Origin: Martinezella lusitana | GTDB lineage: Bacteria > Pseudomonadota > Alphaproteobacteria > Rhizobiales > Rhizobiaceae | Direction: 5' to 3' | NCBI RefSeq assembly: GCF_014207095.1 | Contig: NZ_JACHBG010000026.1 | Location: 19,482-83,481 of the forward strand | DNA length: 64,000 nucleotides | Shown: one piece after another, positions 51,389 through 59,626 of the stretch | Position numbering within the stretch: the first letter of the stretch is position 1 | How the letters are laid out: each line of letters starts with the position of its first letter | Notes under the pieces: generated by a model | What the model was told of the DNA's origin: nothing | The model's database searches: none | Seen by the model: the letters and a program-made list of their open reading frames with translations, nothing else | Translations under genes and position numbers: made by a program

Positions 51389-51661
51389 ATGAATGTCGAA
51401 CGAAATTCCGATACGCAAGCGCCGGAGAACCACCCCTATGTCGGGATGTGGGTTACGGCCGATGGCTATATCCGCCACAACCTGCTTGCGAATGGTCGTT
51501 ATGACGAGGCGCGCGGCACGCGGGAGAGCGCCTATCGGGGGCGCTATGTCGTTCGCGGCGATCATATCGACTATTGGGACGACACCGGCTTTACCGCCGA
51601 CGGAACATTCATTGACGGCGTGCTGCACCATGCCGGCATGATCCTCTATCGGCAAAAGTAG
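51389..51661 (+). CDS. Atu4866 domain-containing protein
   Basis: A 90-residue protein of the Atu4866 family, a small beta-barrel domain named after an Agrobacterium protein. The pattern GMWVTADGYIRHNLLANGRY and ARGTRESAYRGRYVVRGDHIDYWDDTG is the family core. Function is unknown. ATG at 51389 lies 10 bases after AAAGG; the upstream frame overlapping the SDR gene is rejected. It follows the SDR gene on the same strand by about 100 bases. Confidence 0.8.
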   Translation: MNVERNSDTQAPENHPYVGMWVTADGYIRHNLLANGRYDEARGTRESAYRGRYVVRGDHIDYWDDTGFTADGTFIDGVLHHAGMILYRQK

Positions 51662-51745
51662 AAATAGCGCAGCCGACCGCCCAAGCCTCCAAGCTGAACG
51701 TCCGGCTGGCGTCCCGACCTTGGTAGAAGAAAAAGCGACGGGGCA

Positions 51746-51772
51746 TGTCACAGACGATGCCTCTGCCTTGTC
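51746..51772 (+). promoter_or_regulatory. predicted ECF41-type promoter
   Basis: TGTCACA at 51746-51752, 16 bases, then TGTC at 51769-51772. The published ECF41 signature is TGTCACA-N16-CGTC, so only one base of the -10 differs. It precedes the flavodoxin-ECF41 operon by about 37 bases, which suggests autoregulation. Confidence 0.6.
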
Positions 51773-51808
51773 CTAGCTTCGCAACACCATCTTTCGAAGG
51801 AGACAACA

Positions 51809-52435
51809 ATGGTCCGCCAGCGTATCGCAATCGTTTATCACACGGGCTACGGACACACCGGTCGCCAAGCCGAAGCTGTCGGGGCAGGGGTCGAGCAAAT
51901 CGACGGCGTCGAGGCGATGCTCTTATCCGTCGATAAGGTCGAACGGCATTGGGACGATCTTCATGCCTGTGAAGCGATCATTTTCGGCTCGCCGACCTAC
52001 ATGGGTGCGGTCTCGGCACCCTTCAAAGCATTCCAGGAAATGACGTCTAGCGCCGTCCTATCCAAGGGTTTTCTTTGGAAAGACAAGATTGCAGCCGGCT
52101 TCACCACGTCAGGGTCACGATCCGGTGACAAGCTTTCGACACTCATCCAGCTGGCCATTTTCGCCGCGCAGCATGGCATGCATTGGGTCGGTCTCGATCT
52201 GCCGCCGGCCAACTGTTCATCGACAGGCTCCGAGGCGGATATGAACAGGCTTGGCTTCTGGCTCGGAGCCGGCGCGCAGGCGAATGTCGATGAAGGTCCG
52301 GACACCGCGCCGCCCGAAGCCGATCTCGCGACGGCACGCTATCTGGGGCGACGCGTCGCACTAACAACGCTACAATTCGTTCGAGGCCGCCAAATCATGG
52401 CAGCGCCATCTCAATACGCTCTTGCGACCCAATGA
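51809..52435 (+). CDS. flavodoxin-like NAD(P)H oxidoreductase (WrbA-like)
   Basis: A 208-residue flavodoxin-fold protein. It opens with RIAIVYHTGYGHTGRQAEAV, the FMN phosphate loop with T/S-x-T-G-x-T spacing slightly altered, and has IFGSPTYMGAVSAPFKAFQE, the isoalloxazine contact loop seen in WrbA. It probably reduces quinones or other small acceptors. ATG at 51809 follows GAAGGAGA. It overlaps the ECF41 sigma gene by 4 bases, and is the likely partner and target of that sigma factor. Confidence 0.88.
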   Translation: MVRQRIAIVYHTGYGHTGRQAEAVGAGVEQIDGVEAMLLSVDKVERHWDDLHACEAIIFGSPTYMGAVSAPFKAFQEMTSSAVLSKGFLWKDKIAAGFTTSGSRSGDKLSTLIQLAIFAAQHGMHWVGLDLPPANCSSTGSEADMNRLGFWLGAGAQANVDEGPDTAPPEADLATARYLGRRVALTTLQFVRGRQIMAAPSQYALATQ

Positions 52436-53304
52436 CCGAAACATCCGCCGACCCAACCTTTTCAGATTTGCGTCCGCGTCTCATCCGGCTTGCCTACCGG
52501 ATGCTTGGATCGGTGGCGGATGCCGAGGACATTGTGCAGGAAGCCTGGCTGCGCTGGCTCGCGACCGATCATGTGTCGGTTCGCGAACCAGCCGCATTTC
52601 TGCGAACCGTTGTCACCAGGCTTTGTCTGAATGAGCTGAAATCGGCACGGCGCCGACGCGAAGCCTATGTGGGGCCTTGGCTGCCCGAGCCGATCTTCGA
52701 TCCGCAGGACGATGACGCGACCGATGATGTGACACTGCCGCTGATGTTGGCGCTGGAACGCCTGTCGCCGCTGGAGCGGGCCGCCTTCCTTCTCCACGAT
52801 GTGTTCGGCATGGATTTCGAGGAGGTGGCACTGGCAATCGATCGTGAAGCCGCTGCCTGCCGCAAGTTGGCGAGCCGGGCGAGGGCGCATATCGTCGATG
52901 CCCGCCCTCGCTTTGCGATCGGGCGAGAGCAGGGGCTCAAGTTCGCCGCCGCCTTCTTCACCGCATCGAGAACCGGCGATATGGCTGCACTTCGCACCAT
53001 GCTCTCGGAGGAGGTCGTCGCCTATGCGGACGGAGGCGGCAAAGTGGCGGCGTCACGGCGACCCCTTATCGGGATCGAGGCGGTCATGTTGCGTCACGAG
53101 CAGATGGCGCGACTTTTCCTCGTGCAACCCTCGCAACTGATCCGCTATGCCCTTATCGATGGCTTGCCGGGTTTCCTTACGATGGAAGGCGGCAACGTGG
53201 TGCAGACAACGGCGCTGCATATCGAGGAGGAAAGGGTCGTTGCCATCTATTGCACGCGCAACCCCGACAAGCTGCGCCACATAGCAAGCACAGCGGCGCA
53301 TTGA
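52432..53304 (+). CDS. ECF41-group RNA polymerase sigma factor with C-terminal SnoaL-like domain
   Basis: A 290-residue extracytoplasmic-function sigma factor. Region 2 (residues 12-80, RMLGSVADAEDIVQEAWLRW) and region 4 (about 105-155) are followed by a SnoaL/NTF2-like extension of about 130 residues, the mark of ECF41. Group motifs are clear: WLPEP (83-87), DGGGK (200-204) and NPDKL (277-281). In ECF41 the extension tunes activity in place of an anti-sigma factor. It is translationally coupled to the flavodoxin-like gene, whose promoter region carries a near-consensus ECF41 site. Confidence 0.92.
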   Translation: MTETSADPTFSDLRPRLIRLAYRMLGSVADAEDIVQEAWLRWLATDHVSVREPAAFLRTVVTRLCLNELKSARRRREAYVGPWLPEPIFDPQDDDATDDVTLPLMLALERLSPLERAAFLLHDVFGMDFEEVALAIDREAAACRKLASRARAHIVDARPRFAIGREQGLKFAAAFFTASRTGDMAALRTMLSEEVVAYADGGGKVAASRRPLIGIEAVMLRHEQMARLFLVQPSQLIRYALIDGLPGFLTMEGGNVVQTTALHIEEERVVAIYCTRNPDKLRHIASTAAH

Positions 53305-53382
53305 TTGTTGACGCGACGGGGGCGGGATGCGAGATCGCATTTCCACCGGCGTCGTAAAAGCATCCACCTGAAAGGAATAGCA

Positions 53383-53886
53383 ATGCAGCGCTTCAGCATA
53401 CGTCGCCTGGAGCGCGGCGATGCACTCGCGTTTAGCGATATCCGTCTCGAAGGCCTGTCTCGCCACCCCGAAGCTTTCGGCGCCTCCTATGAGGACGAAA
53501 TGCTGTACACCGAGACGCAGGTCGCCGACCGGATTGCAAACAATATCATCTTTGGCGGCTTCGCCGATGACGGCGCGCTCTTGGGTGTCATCGGCGTGGG
53601 TAGATCCGGAGCCGCGAAATTGCGGCACATCGCGTCTATCTGGGGAATATATGTTCGGCCACAGGCACGAGGAACGGGGCTTTCGCGCCAGCTGATGGGC
53701 GCTGCCGTCGATGAAGCCAAAGCGACATGCCGTTCGATAAGGCTCTGCGTCGTTTCATCCAACAAGGCGGCCATTCGCCTCTACGAAACCTTCGGCTTCA
53801 AGGCGTGGGCAACCGAACGCGAAGCGCTGAAGGTCGGTGATGTCTACCACGACGAGATATTGATGCGTCTCGATACAGAAGGCTGA
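53383..53886 (+). CDS. GNAT family N-acetyltransferase
   Basis: A 167-residue GNAT enzyme. It opens with RRLERGDALAFSDIRLEGL, and motif A is WGIYVRPQARGTGLSRQLM with the acetyl-CoA loop RGTGLS. The C-terminal NKAAIRLYETFGFKAW is motif B. It resembles the large RimI/YjcK-like group; the target is unknown. ATG at 53383 follows AAAGGA. It lies 78 bases after the ECF41 gene, possibly in the same transcript. Confidence 0.88.
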   Translation: MQRFSIRRLERGDALAFSDIRLEGLSRHPEAFGASYEDEMLYTETQVADRIANNIIFGGFADDGALLGVIGVGRSGAAKLRHIASIWGIYVRPQARGTGLSRQLMGAAVDEAKATCRSIRLCVVSSNKAAIRLYETFGFKAWATEREALKVGDVYHDEILMRLDTEG

Positions 53887-54207
53887 ACGGCTGTCCGGTT
53901 CCGGACCATCCGCTTTCGAACAGAAGCAAGAATTCGCTCTCATCTGTTCCGAGCTGAGACCGACGGTGTCAATCGTCGGGCTGCGGCATAGGCCATTGCA
54001 AGCATCTCCAATGATTGCCTGTATTTTACTATTGATTAACCACGATCTTCAGAATTTCTCCTGTGCGCTTAATTTGCATCGCAAAATCGCCAAACTACAA
54101 TCATGATTAAAGTACCGTTAGGTGATTGAGGCGTAGCAGCATACCGGAACGAGGGAAGTACCGGTCGGCAGACCTCCGTCAAAGTAATGAGTAGCGGCGT
54201 GGGACAG
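53887..54207. other. intergenic region before rlpA
   Basis: About 320 bases without a convincing gene. It contains a small GTCCGG-TT-CCGGAC hairpin at 53893-53906 after the GNAT stop, and a CtrA-like box near 54107. Nothing else is identified. Confidence 0.6.
54107..54121 (+). promoter_or_regulatory. CtrA-like box upstream of rlpA
   Basis: TTAA-N7-TTAG matches the alphaproteobacterial cell-cycle regulator consensus TTAA-N7-TTAA with one mismatch, about 87 bases upstream of the rlpA start. A lone short motif may occur by chance. Confidence 0.3.
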
Positions 54208-55380
54208 ATGAAATTCGAAAATCGTGCGATGACATACGCAACGGGTATGCGTTGGTTTGCTCTCTCACTGATGTGCGCAACCATCACGGCCTGCGGAACA
54301 ACTCAGAAGGTCGCGACCAAGCGCCAGCACGGCAAGGAATATTTCTCCGAGAAGGAATATGGCGTCAAGGCCAGCCCTCGCGTCGTCAACAACGGCCCGG
54401 TGCCGAAGGGCGGCGGCCGTTTCATGGTCGGCAATCCCTACCAGGTGAAGGGCAAGTGGTATTATCCCAAGGAAGATTTCGGCTATAGCAAGGTCGGTAT
54501 TGCTTCCTGGTACGGTTCCGCCTTTCACGGCCGTTTGACGGCTAATGGCGAAGTGTACGATCAGCAGTCGCTGACTGCCGCGCATCCGACCTTCCCGCTC
54601 CCGAGCTATGCTCGCGTCACGAATGTCGAAACCGGCTCCTCCATCATCGTACGCGTCAACGATCGCGGCCCGTATCATCCCGGCCGCATCATCGACCTTT
54701 CCAACAAGACGGCGCAGATGCTCGATCTGCAGCACAGCGGCACGGGTGATGTGCGCGTGCAGTATGTTGGCCGCGCTCGTATGGATGGACACGACGATCC
54801 CTATCTGATGGCCTCTTACATCCCCAAGGGTTCGCGCCTGCCGAGCATCAATCCCGGCGGCCAGATTGCGAGCGGCGTGATGGTCGCGTCTGCGGGCCGG
54901 ATGACTGCCGATCAACTGCCGGATTCGTATACGCCGACGCCGATGCGCGCCACGCGTCAGCAGCGTAGTTTCGAGTCGACGCCGGCGATCGCTCCCATTC
55001 CGCGCCAATCGCCCTATTCGGCAACGGCTTTCGCCGATACTCCGAAGGCTGCCTCCAACAACGACAAGCGCAATAACTTGCCGCCGATGACCTGGAATGG
55101 CGGCCCGATGCCGACCACAGAAGCGGCCGAGCCCACCATGGTCGTTCTGCCGCAGATCGGACCCATCCCCTATGAGCGTCCGGGTTCCTCGCACCGCATG
55201 GCAAGCCTTGGCGATCAGTCGTTCGGTTCTACGGTTGCCGCCTATCAGAATGCTCCGGTCAAGACAGTCTATGTCGACCTGGCTTTCGATGCCGTTATGG
55301 TTCGTAACGATGGCCTTACGCAGGAGTCCATCCTCTCGGCTTATCGCCGCCAGCATCACGGCACGACGCAGACGGATTGA
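54208..55380 (+). CDS. rlpA: RlpA family septal lytic transglycosylase
   Basis: A protein of about 390 residues. An N-terminal signal sequence with a lipobox-like ATITAC-G predicts an outer-membrane lipoprotein. The double-psi beta-barrel of RlpA lies around residues 95-190: GIASWYGSAFHGRLTANGEVYD, then RVNDRGPYHPGRIIDLS with the catalytic Asp. RlpA cleaves naked glycan strands at the division septum. The C-terminal 180 residues are low-complexity and lack the SPOR domain found in Pseudomonas RlpA. ATG choice at 54208 (alternatives 54187, 54247) is uncertain. Confidence 0.85.
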   Translation: MKFENRAMTYATGMRWFALSLMCATITACGTTQKVATKRQHGKEYFSEKEYGVKASPRVVNNGPVPKGGGRFMVGNPYQVKGKWYYPKEDFGYSKVGIASWYGSAFHGRLTANGEVYDQQSLTAAHPTFPLPSYARVTNVETGSSIIVRVNDRGPYHPGRIIDLSNKTAQMLDLQHSGTGDVRVQYVGRARMDGHDDPYLMASYIPKGSRLPSINPGGQIASGVMVASAGRMTADQLPDSYTPTPMRATRQQRSFESTPAIAPIPRQSPYSATAFADTPKAASNNDKRNNLPPMTWNGGPMPTTEAAEPTMVVLPQIGPIPYERPGSSHRMASLGDQSFGSTVAAYQNAPVKTVYVDLAFDAVMVRNDGLTQESILSAYRRQHHGTTQTD

Positions 55381-55449
55381 TCAGCGTCGTTGCCTGAATC
55401 TTCACCTGTCACTAAAATAATGGTGCGGTGATCGGATTGCGGGGACGGT

Positions 55450-56661
55450 ATGCCAAAGCGCTTGATTCTTTTGTTCCTTTTTTTCCTTGGCATCGGCCAT
55501 GCAGTTGCCGAGGCTCAGCCCGCCATTCCCGGCGCTTTCGATACGAAAGCGGCGCAAGCTTTCATGATCGAGGGCTCCACCGGCACGATCCTCCTTGCCA
55601 AAAATGAGGATCAGCCGATCTCTCCTGCCTCGCTTGCTAAACTCATGACGCTGGACGTTATCTACGATGCCGTCGGGCGAGGGGAGATCTCGCTCGATAC
55701 CGAATATCCCGTGTCGGAAAATGCCTGGAGAACGGGCGGAGCCCCATCGCGTGCATCGACGATGTTCGCTGCACTGAAGTCGCGGATCAGGGTTGGCGAT
55801 CTCATCCAGGGCGTAGCGGTCCAGCAGGCGAATGACAGCTGTATCGTGCTGGCCGAAGGCCTTTCTGTCAGCGAACGCGAATTTGCCCGACGCATGACGG
55901 CGCGCGCGCGTGAGATCGGCATTCCGCGGGCGACATTCACGAATTCCACCGGCCTGCCCGATGCAAACGACCCGAACAGCGGCGGCAAAATCTCGATGCG
56001 CGAGCTGGTGACCCTGGCGCAGGACCTGCAGCAGAAGCATACTGACCTCTACAGGTATTTCGGCCAGGCGGATTTCACCTGGAACAAGATTTATCAGCGC
56101 AACAAGAACCCATTGCTGCTGCTCAATATCGGTGTCGATGGCCTTGGACTGGGTTTTGCCGAGGGCGAGGGGTTTTCCATCGTCGCCTCGGTGGAACGCG
56201 ACGGACGCCGGCTGTTTCTGGCGCTCGGCGGCCTGAAGAGCGACAAGGAACGCACGGAAGAAACCCGCCGTGTGCTTGAATGGGGCCTCAGCAACTTCAG
56301 GAGCCAGCGCCTGTTTAGCGGAAGCGAGGTGATTGGCGATGCCAGCGTCTACGGCGGCGCTCAATCAACCGTCAGCCTTGAGGCCAAGATCCCCGTCGAC
56401 GTCTATGTTCCGATCGATACGCCGGACCGCCTCTCCGCTCGCATCGTCTACCGCTGGCCGCTCAGCGCTCCGGTCGTCACGGGTTATGAAGCCGGGACGC
56501 TGCGTGTGTTCCTCGGCGCTCGATTGGTTCGCGAATTGCCGCTCTATACAAAAGAATCAGTCGCTCGGGGCACACTCAGCCGCCGCGCCTTCGACGCCTT
56601 CATGGAATTGGCCGAATCCCTGCTCTTCTCCTGGCTGTGGGACAAACCCTTGCCGAGCTGA
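55450..56661 (+). CDS. DacF-type D-alanyl-D-alanine carboxypeptidase homologue with altered motifs
   Basis: A 403-residue exported protein of the S11 (PBP5/DacF) family with a signal peptide (LILLFLFFLGIGHAVAEA). The first active-site motif SLAK (Ser61, Lys64) is intact. The SxN motif is Gln-Ala-Asn (126-128) and the KTG motif is Gly-Leu-Gly (233-235, in VDGLGLGFAEG). The PBP5 C-terminal beta domain is present, with a possible C-terminal membrane helix. It may be a low-activity enzyme or a peptidoglycan-binding regulator. It sits between rlpA and tmk. Confidence 0.85.
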   Translation: MPKRLILLFLFFLGIGHAVAEAQPAIPGAFDTKAAQAFMIEGSTGTILLAKNEDQPISPASLAKLMTLDVIYDAVGRGEISLDTEYPVSENAWRTGGAPSRASTMFAALKSRIRVGDLIQGVAVQQANDSCIVLAEGLSVSEREFARRMTARAREIGIPRATFTNSTGLPDANDPNSGGKISMRELVTLAQDLQQKHTDLYRYFGQADFTWNKIYQRNKNPLLLLNIGVDGLGLGFAEGEGFSIVASVERDGRRLFLALGGLKSDKERTEETRRVLEWGLSNFRSQRLFSGSEVIGDASVYGGAQSTVSLEAKIPVDVYVPIDTPDRLSARIVYRWPLSAPVVTGYEAGTLRVFLGARLVRELPLYTKESVARGTLSRRAFDAFMELAESLLFSWLWDKPLPS

Positions 56662-56811
56662 CGCGCCGCTGCTCGCGAAATCCCTGTTTACACCCCATAT
56701 AGAATGCAAGAGGCCGACATATGCACGGTTCCACCCGAGAATGTCTTGGGTTAAACAGGATACATATCGAGTGCCAAGCGGCAGGCGCGCGACAAGTGCA
56801 GGACATGATCA

Positions 56812-57495
56812 TTGGCTGATGCAAACGGATTATTCGTAAGCTTCGAAGGCGGGGAAGGGGCGGGAAAATCAACCCAGATCCGCCGTTTGGCCGAGCGCCT
56901 GCGGGAACGGGGCCACGAGGTGCTCGTCACGCGTGAACCCGGCGGATCCCCGGGCGCGGAAGCCGTACGCCATGTTCTGCTCTCCGGCTCTGCCGAGGCG
57001 TTCGGTACGAGGATGGAGGCCATTCTTTTCGCAGCGGCACGAAACGACCACGTCGAAGAGGTCATTCGCCCGGCGCTCGCCCGCGGCACCATCGTCCTTT
57101 GCGATCGCTTCATGGATTCGTCGCGCGTCTATCAGGGCGTTACCGGTAATCTCGAGCCCAACTATATCGAGGCTCTGCAGAGAGTTGCCGTCAACGGCGT
57201 CGTTCCGGACTGCACGCTGATCCTCGACATTCCCGCCGAAGTCGGGCTCGAGCGCGCGCGCAAACGCGCCTCCGCCGTCACGGCTCCAGATCGCTTCGAA
57301 AAGGAAGAGATGCAGACACATGAGAAGCGTCGCGAGGCTTTTCTCGATATCGCCGCACGCGAACCGGAACGCTGCCACGTGATCAACGCACAGCGTTCGG
57401 AGGACGCGATTGCGGGTGAAATCGCCGGGATCGTCGACCGACGGCTCAGGCCCGCTGCGGACATTGTTGCCGAAGGATCGGAAGCGGCACAATGA
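56812..57495 (+). CDS. tmk: thymidylate kinase
   Basis: Phosphorylates dTMP to dTDP. The 227-residue protein has the P-loop FEGGEGAGKSTQ (residues 11-22), the DRF motif in LCDRFMDSSRVYQG and the lid region ERARKRASAV. TTG at 56812 is used as start because AGGA lies 8 bases before it. Its stop overlaps the holB start by 4 bases, the usual tmk-holB coupling. Confidence 0.95.
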   Translation: MADANGLFVSFEGGEGAGKSTQIRRLAERLRERGHEVLVTREPGGSPGAEAVRHVLLSGSAEAFGTRMEAILFAAARNDHVEEVIRPALARGTIVLCDRFMDSSRVYQGVTGNLEPNYIEALQRVAVNGVVPDCTLILDIPAEVGLERARKRASAVTAPDRFEKEEMQTHEKRREAFLDIAAREPERCHVINAQRSEDAIAGEIAGIVDRRLRPAADIVAEGSEAAQ

Positions 57496-58523
57496 GCGAA
57501 GAACGACCCGGCGTTCTGGACGGCGCGATCGCGCCGCAGGACAATCCCAGACTCTTCGGCCACGAGGACGCGGAAGCTTTTCTCGCGCAATCCTATCGTT
57601 CCGGCAAGGGCCATCACGCTATCCTGATCGAAGGGCCTGAGGGGATCGGCAAGGCGACGCTCGCCTTTCGTTTCGCCAACTACGTCCTTTCGCATCCTGA
57701 TCCATCGTCTGCGCCAGAGATCATCCCGGATCCCGATCCGGCGTCTCCTATCAGCCGGCAGATCTCCGGTGGCGCATCCCACAATTTGTTGCATCTGAGC
57801 CGCCCGGTCGATGACAAGACTGGCAAGGTCAAATCCGCGATCACAGTGGACGAGGTGCGCCGTGCCGGAAAATTCTTCTCGCAGACCTCGGGAACGGGTA
57901 ATTGGCGTATCGTCATCATCGACCCGGCCGATGATCTCAATCGCAACGCCGCCAACGCTATCCTGAAAATCCTTGAGGAGCCGCCTAAGCGCGCTTTATT
58001 CCTTGTGCTGTCGCATGCGCCGGGCCGGCTTTTGCCGACGATCCGCTCGCGCTGCCTGCCGCTGAAGCTCGCGCCGCTCGAAAACGAACCCTTGCGCTGG
58101 GCGCTCGAAAATCTCGGCGTGCCGCCGGGGCAGGGGAACGAATTGCTTCCGGCAGCCAAGGGCAGCGTCAGTGAGGCGCTCAAGCTCCTGAACTATGGCG
58201 GCGGGGAGATTATAGACGCCTACCGGCAGGTGCTTTCGGCTGACGGACCTGCCGCGCGTAAGGCCATGCACCGCCTCGCCGACGCGCTTTCTGGCAAGGA
58301 CAGCGACACGATCTTCGGCTTCTTCCTGTCCCATATCGGTGACGACATTGTTGAACGCGCGCGGGCCGCGGCTCTCGGCGGCTCTCTTGCAACGGCCGAA
58401 AGACTGGCGCGTCTCCATTCGGAGACAACTGAGCGGCTGAATATATCGCAGGCCTACAATCTCGATCGCAAGCAGACGCTCATCACCATTCTAAGCGAAT
58501 TGAAGCAACAACTTTCCGAATAG
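57492..58523 (+). CDS. holB: DNA polymerase III subunit delta'
   Basis: The clamp-loader stator subunit. The 343-residue AAA+ protein opens with FGHEDAEAFLAQSYRSGKGH and a P-loop EGPEGIGKATLAF, then SAITVDEVRRAGKFFSQ and NAANAILKILEEPPKRALFL, the delta' hallmark with its arginine-finger-type SRC in IRSRC. It is coupled to tmk. It is convergent with the TSUP permease across a hairpin. Confidence 0.94.
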   Translation: MSEERPGVLDGAIAPQDNPRLFGHEDAEAFLAQSYRSGKGHHAILIEGPEGIGKATLAFRFANYVLSHPDPSSAPEIIPDPDPASPISRQISGGASHNLLHLSRPVDDKTGKVKSAITVDEVRRAGKFFSQTSGTGNWRIVIIDPADDLNRNAANAILKILEEPPKRALFLVLSHAPGRLLPTIRSRCLPLKLAPLENEPLRWALENLGVPPGQGNELLPAAKGSVSEALKLLNYGGGEIIDAYRQVLSADGPAARKAMHRLADALSGKDSDTIFGFFLSHIGDDIVERARAAALGGSLATAERLARLHSETTERLNISQAYNLDRKQTLITILSELKQQLSE

Positions 58524-58530
58524 ATGGATC

Positions 58531-58554
58531 GCGGATGCCAGAGACGGCACCCGC
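58531..58554. terminator. hairpin between holB and TSUP gene
   Basis: GCGGATGCC-AGAGAC-GGCACCCGC pairs over 9 bp with one mismatch, between convergent genes. There is no T-run. Confidence 0.4.
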
Positions 58555-58575
58555 GACGAGACTTGCAGAATTGCG

Positions 58576-59376
58576 TCAGGGCAGGATCAGCTTCCAGGCG
58601 ACGACCGCCAGCGTCACGGCAAGGATGATGCGGACGGACCGCTCATGCAGGCGCGGCGCGAGCAGGCTGCCGGCGACAATGCCGGGAATCGACCCCACGA
58701 GCAGAGCAAACAGCATCGACCAGTTGATCTCACCGATGAACCAGTAGCCCATGCCGCCGATCAGGGTCAGCGGTACGGCGTGGACGATATCGGAGCCGAC
58801 GATCTCGCGGACATCGGTCTGCGGATAGAGGACGAGCAGCACGGTCACGCCAAGCGCGCCGGCACCAACCGATGTCATGGTGACGAGGGTGCCGAGCATA
58901 AGACCCAGAATGATGGTCGCCAATGCAATGGTGCGCGGCGTCAGCTTGCCGCGTTCGCCCCGCCATTTCCGTATGGCTTCCAGAATCTGACCGCGGAAGA
59001 TCAGCATCAGCGACGTCAGGAGCAGAAGACAGCCCAGCGAGAGCGTGATGGCGTGCGCAACCGAAGGGCTTTCGCGATTGACGCCGGCCATGATCCACAG
59101 CATGAGCAAAGCTGCCGGCACGCTACCGGAAGCGAGCAGGGCAACCACCTTCCAGTTGACGCGCCCATGAATGCCGTGGACAGCCGTTCCCGCTGTCTTG
59201 GTGATTGCCGCGTAGAGCAGGTCCGTGCCAACAGCGGTTGCCGGATGCACTCCGAACAACAGCACCAGCAATGGCGTCATCAGCGACCCGCCGCCGACAC
59301 CCGTAATGCCGACCAGCATGCCGACGAAGAAGCCGGAAAATGAATAAAGCGGCTGATAGGTACTGAGAAAACTCAA
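58576..59376 (-). CDS. sulfite exporter TauE/SafE (TSUP) family permease
   Basis: A 266-residue membrane protein with about eight hydrophobic segments. FVGMLVGITGVGGGSLMTPLL near the start and TSVGAGALGVTVLLVLYP in the middle are the two copies of the TSUP repeat signature. The family moves sulfite, sulfoacetate or other anions; the substrate is undefined here. TTG at 59376 follows AAGGGGCC at proper spacing, so the longer frame is not used. It interrupts the otherwise plus-strand tmk-holB-metG-tatD block. Confidence 0.85.
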   Translation of the reverse strand: MSFLSTYQPLYSFSGFFVGMLVGITGVGGGSLMTPLLVLLFGVHPATAVGTDLLYAAITKTAGTAVHGIHGRVNWKVVALLASGSVPAALLMLWIMAGVNRESPSVAHAITLSLGCLLLLTSLMLIFRGQILEAIRKWRGERGKLTPRTIALATIILGLMLGTLVTMTSVGAGALGVTVLLVLYPQTDVREIVGSDIVHAVPLTLIGGMGYWFIGEINWSMLFALLVGSIPGIVAGSLLAPRLHERSVRIILAVTLAVVAWKLILP

Positions 59377-59626
59377 AGCAACGGCCCCTTGAAGCCGTCG
59401 GACAGGCTTATTAAAAATTCTTTGAAATTCACGACCATCTCTGCCCTGCATTCCGATCCTTTGAAGGGGTAAAGGCGAGGCGGGAGTGAGTCAAGCAAGG
59501 CCCGCTTGTCGACATCCTATTGCTGCACCCGCGAAACTTGGTGTTTCGCTCCCGGCAAACATGCGCTAAAGCGAGCGGAGCACGCATAACAAAGACGCAA
59601 CCGTAAAAAACGGACCCTTGCCCGAT

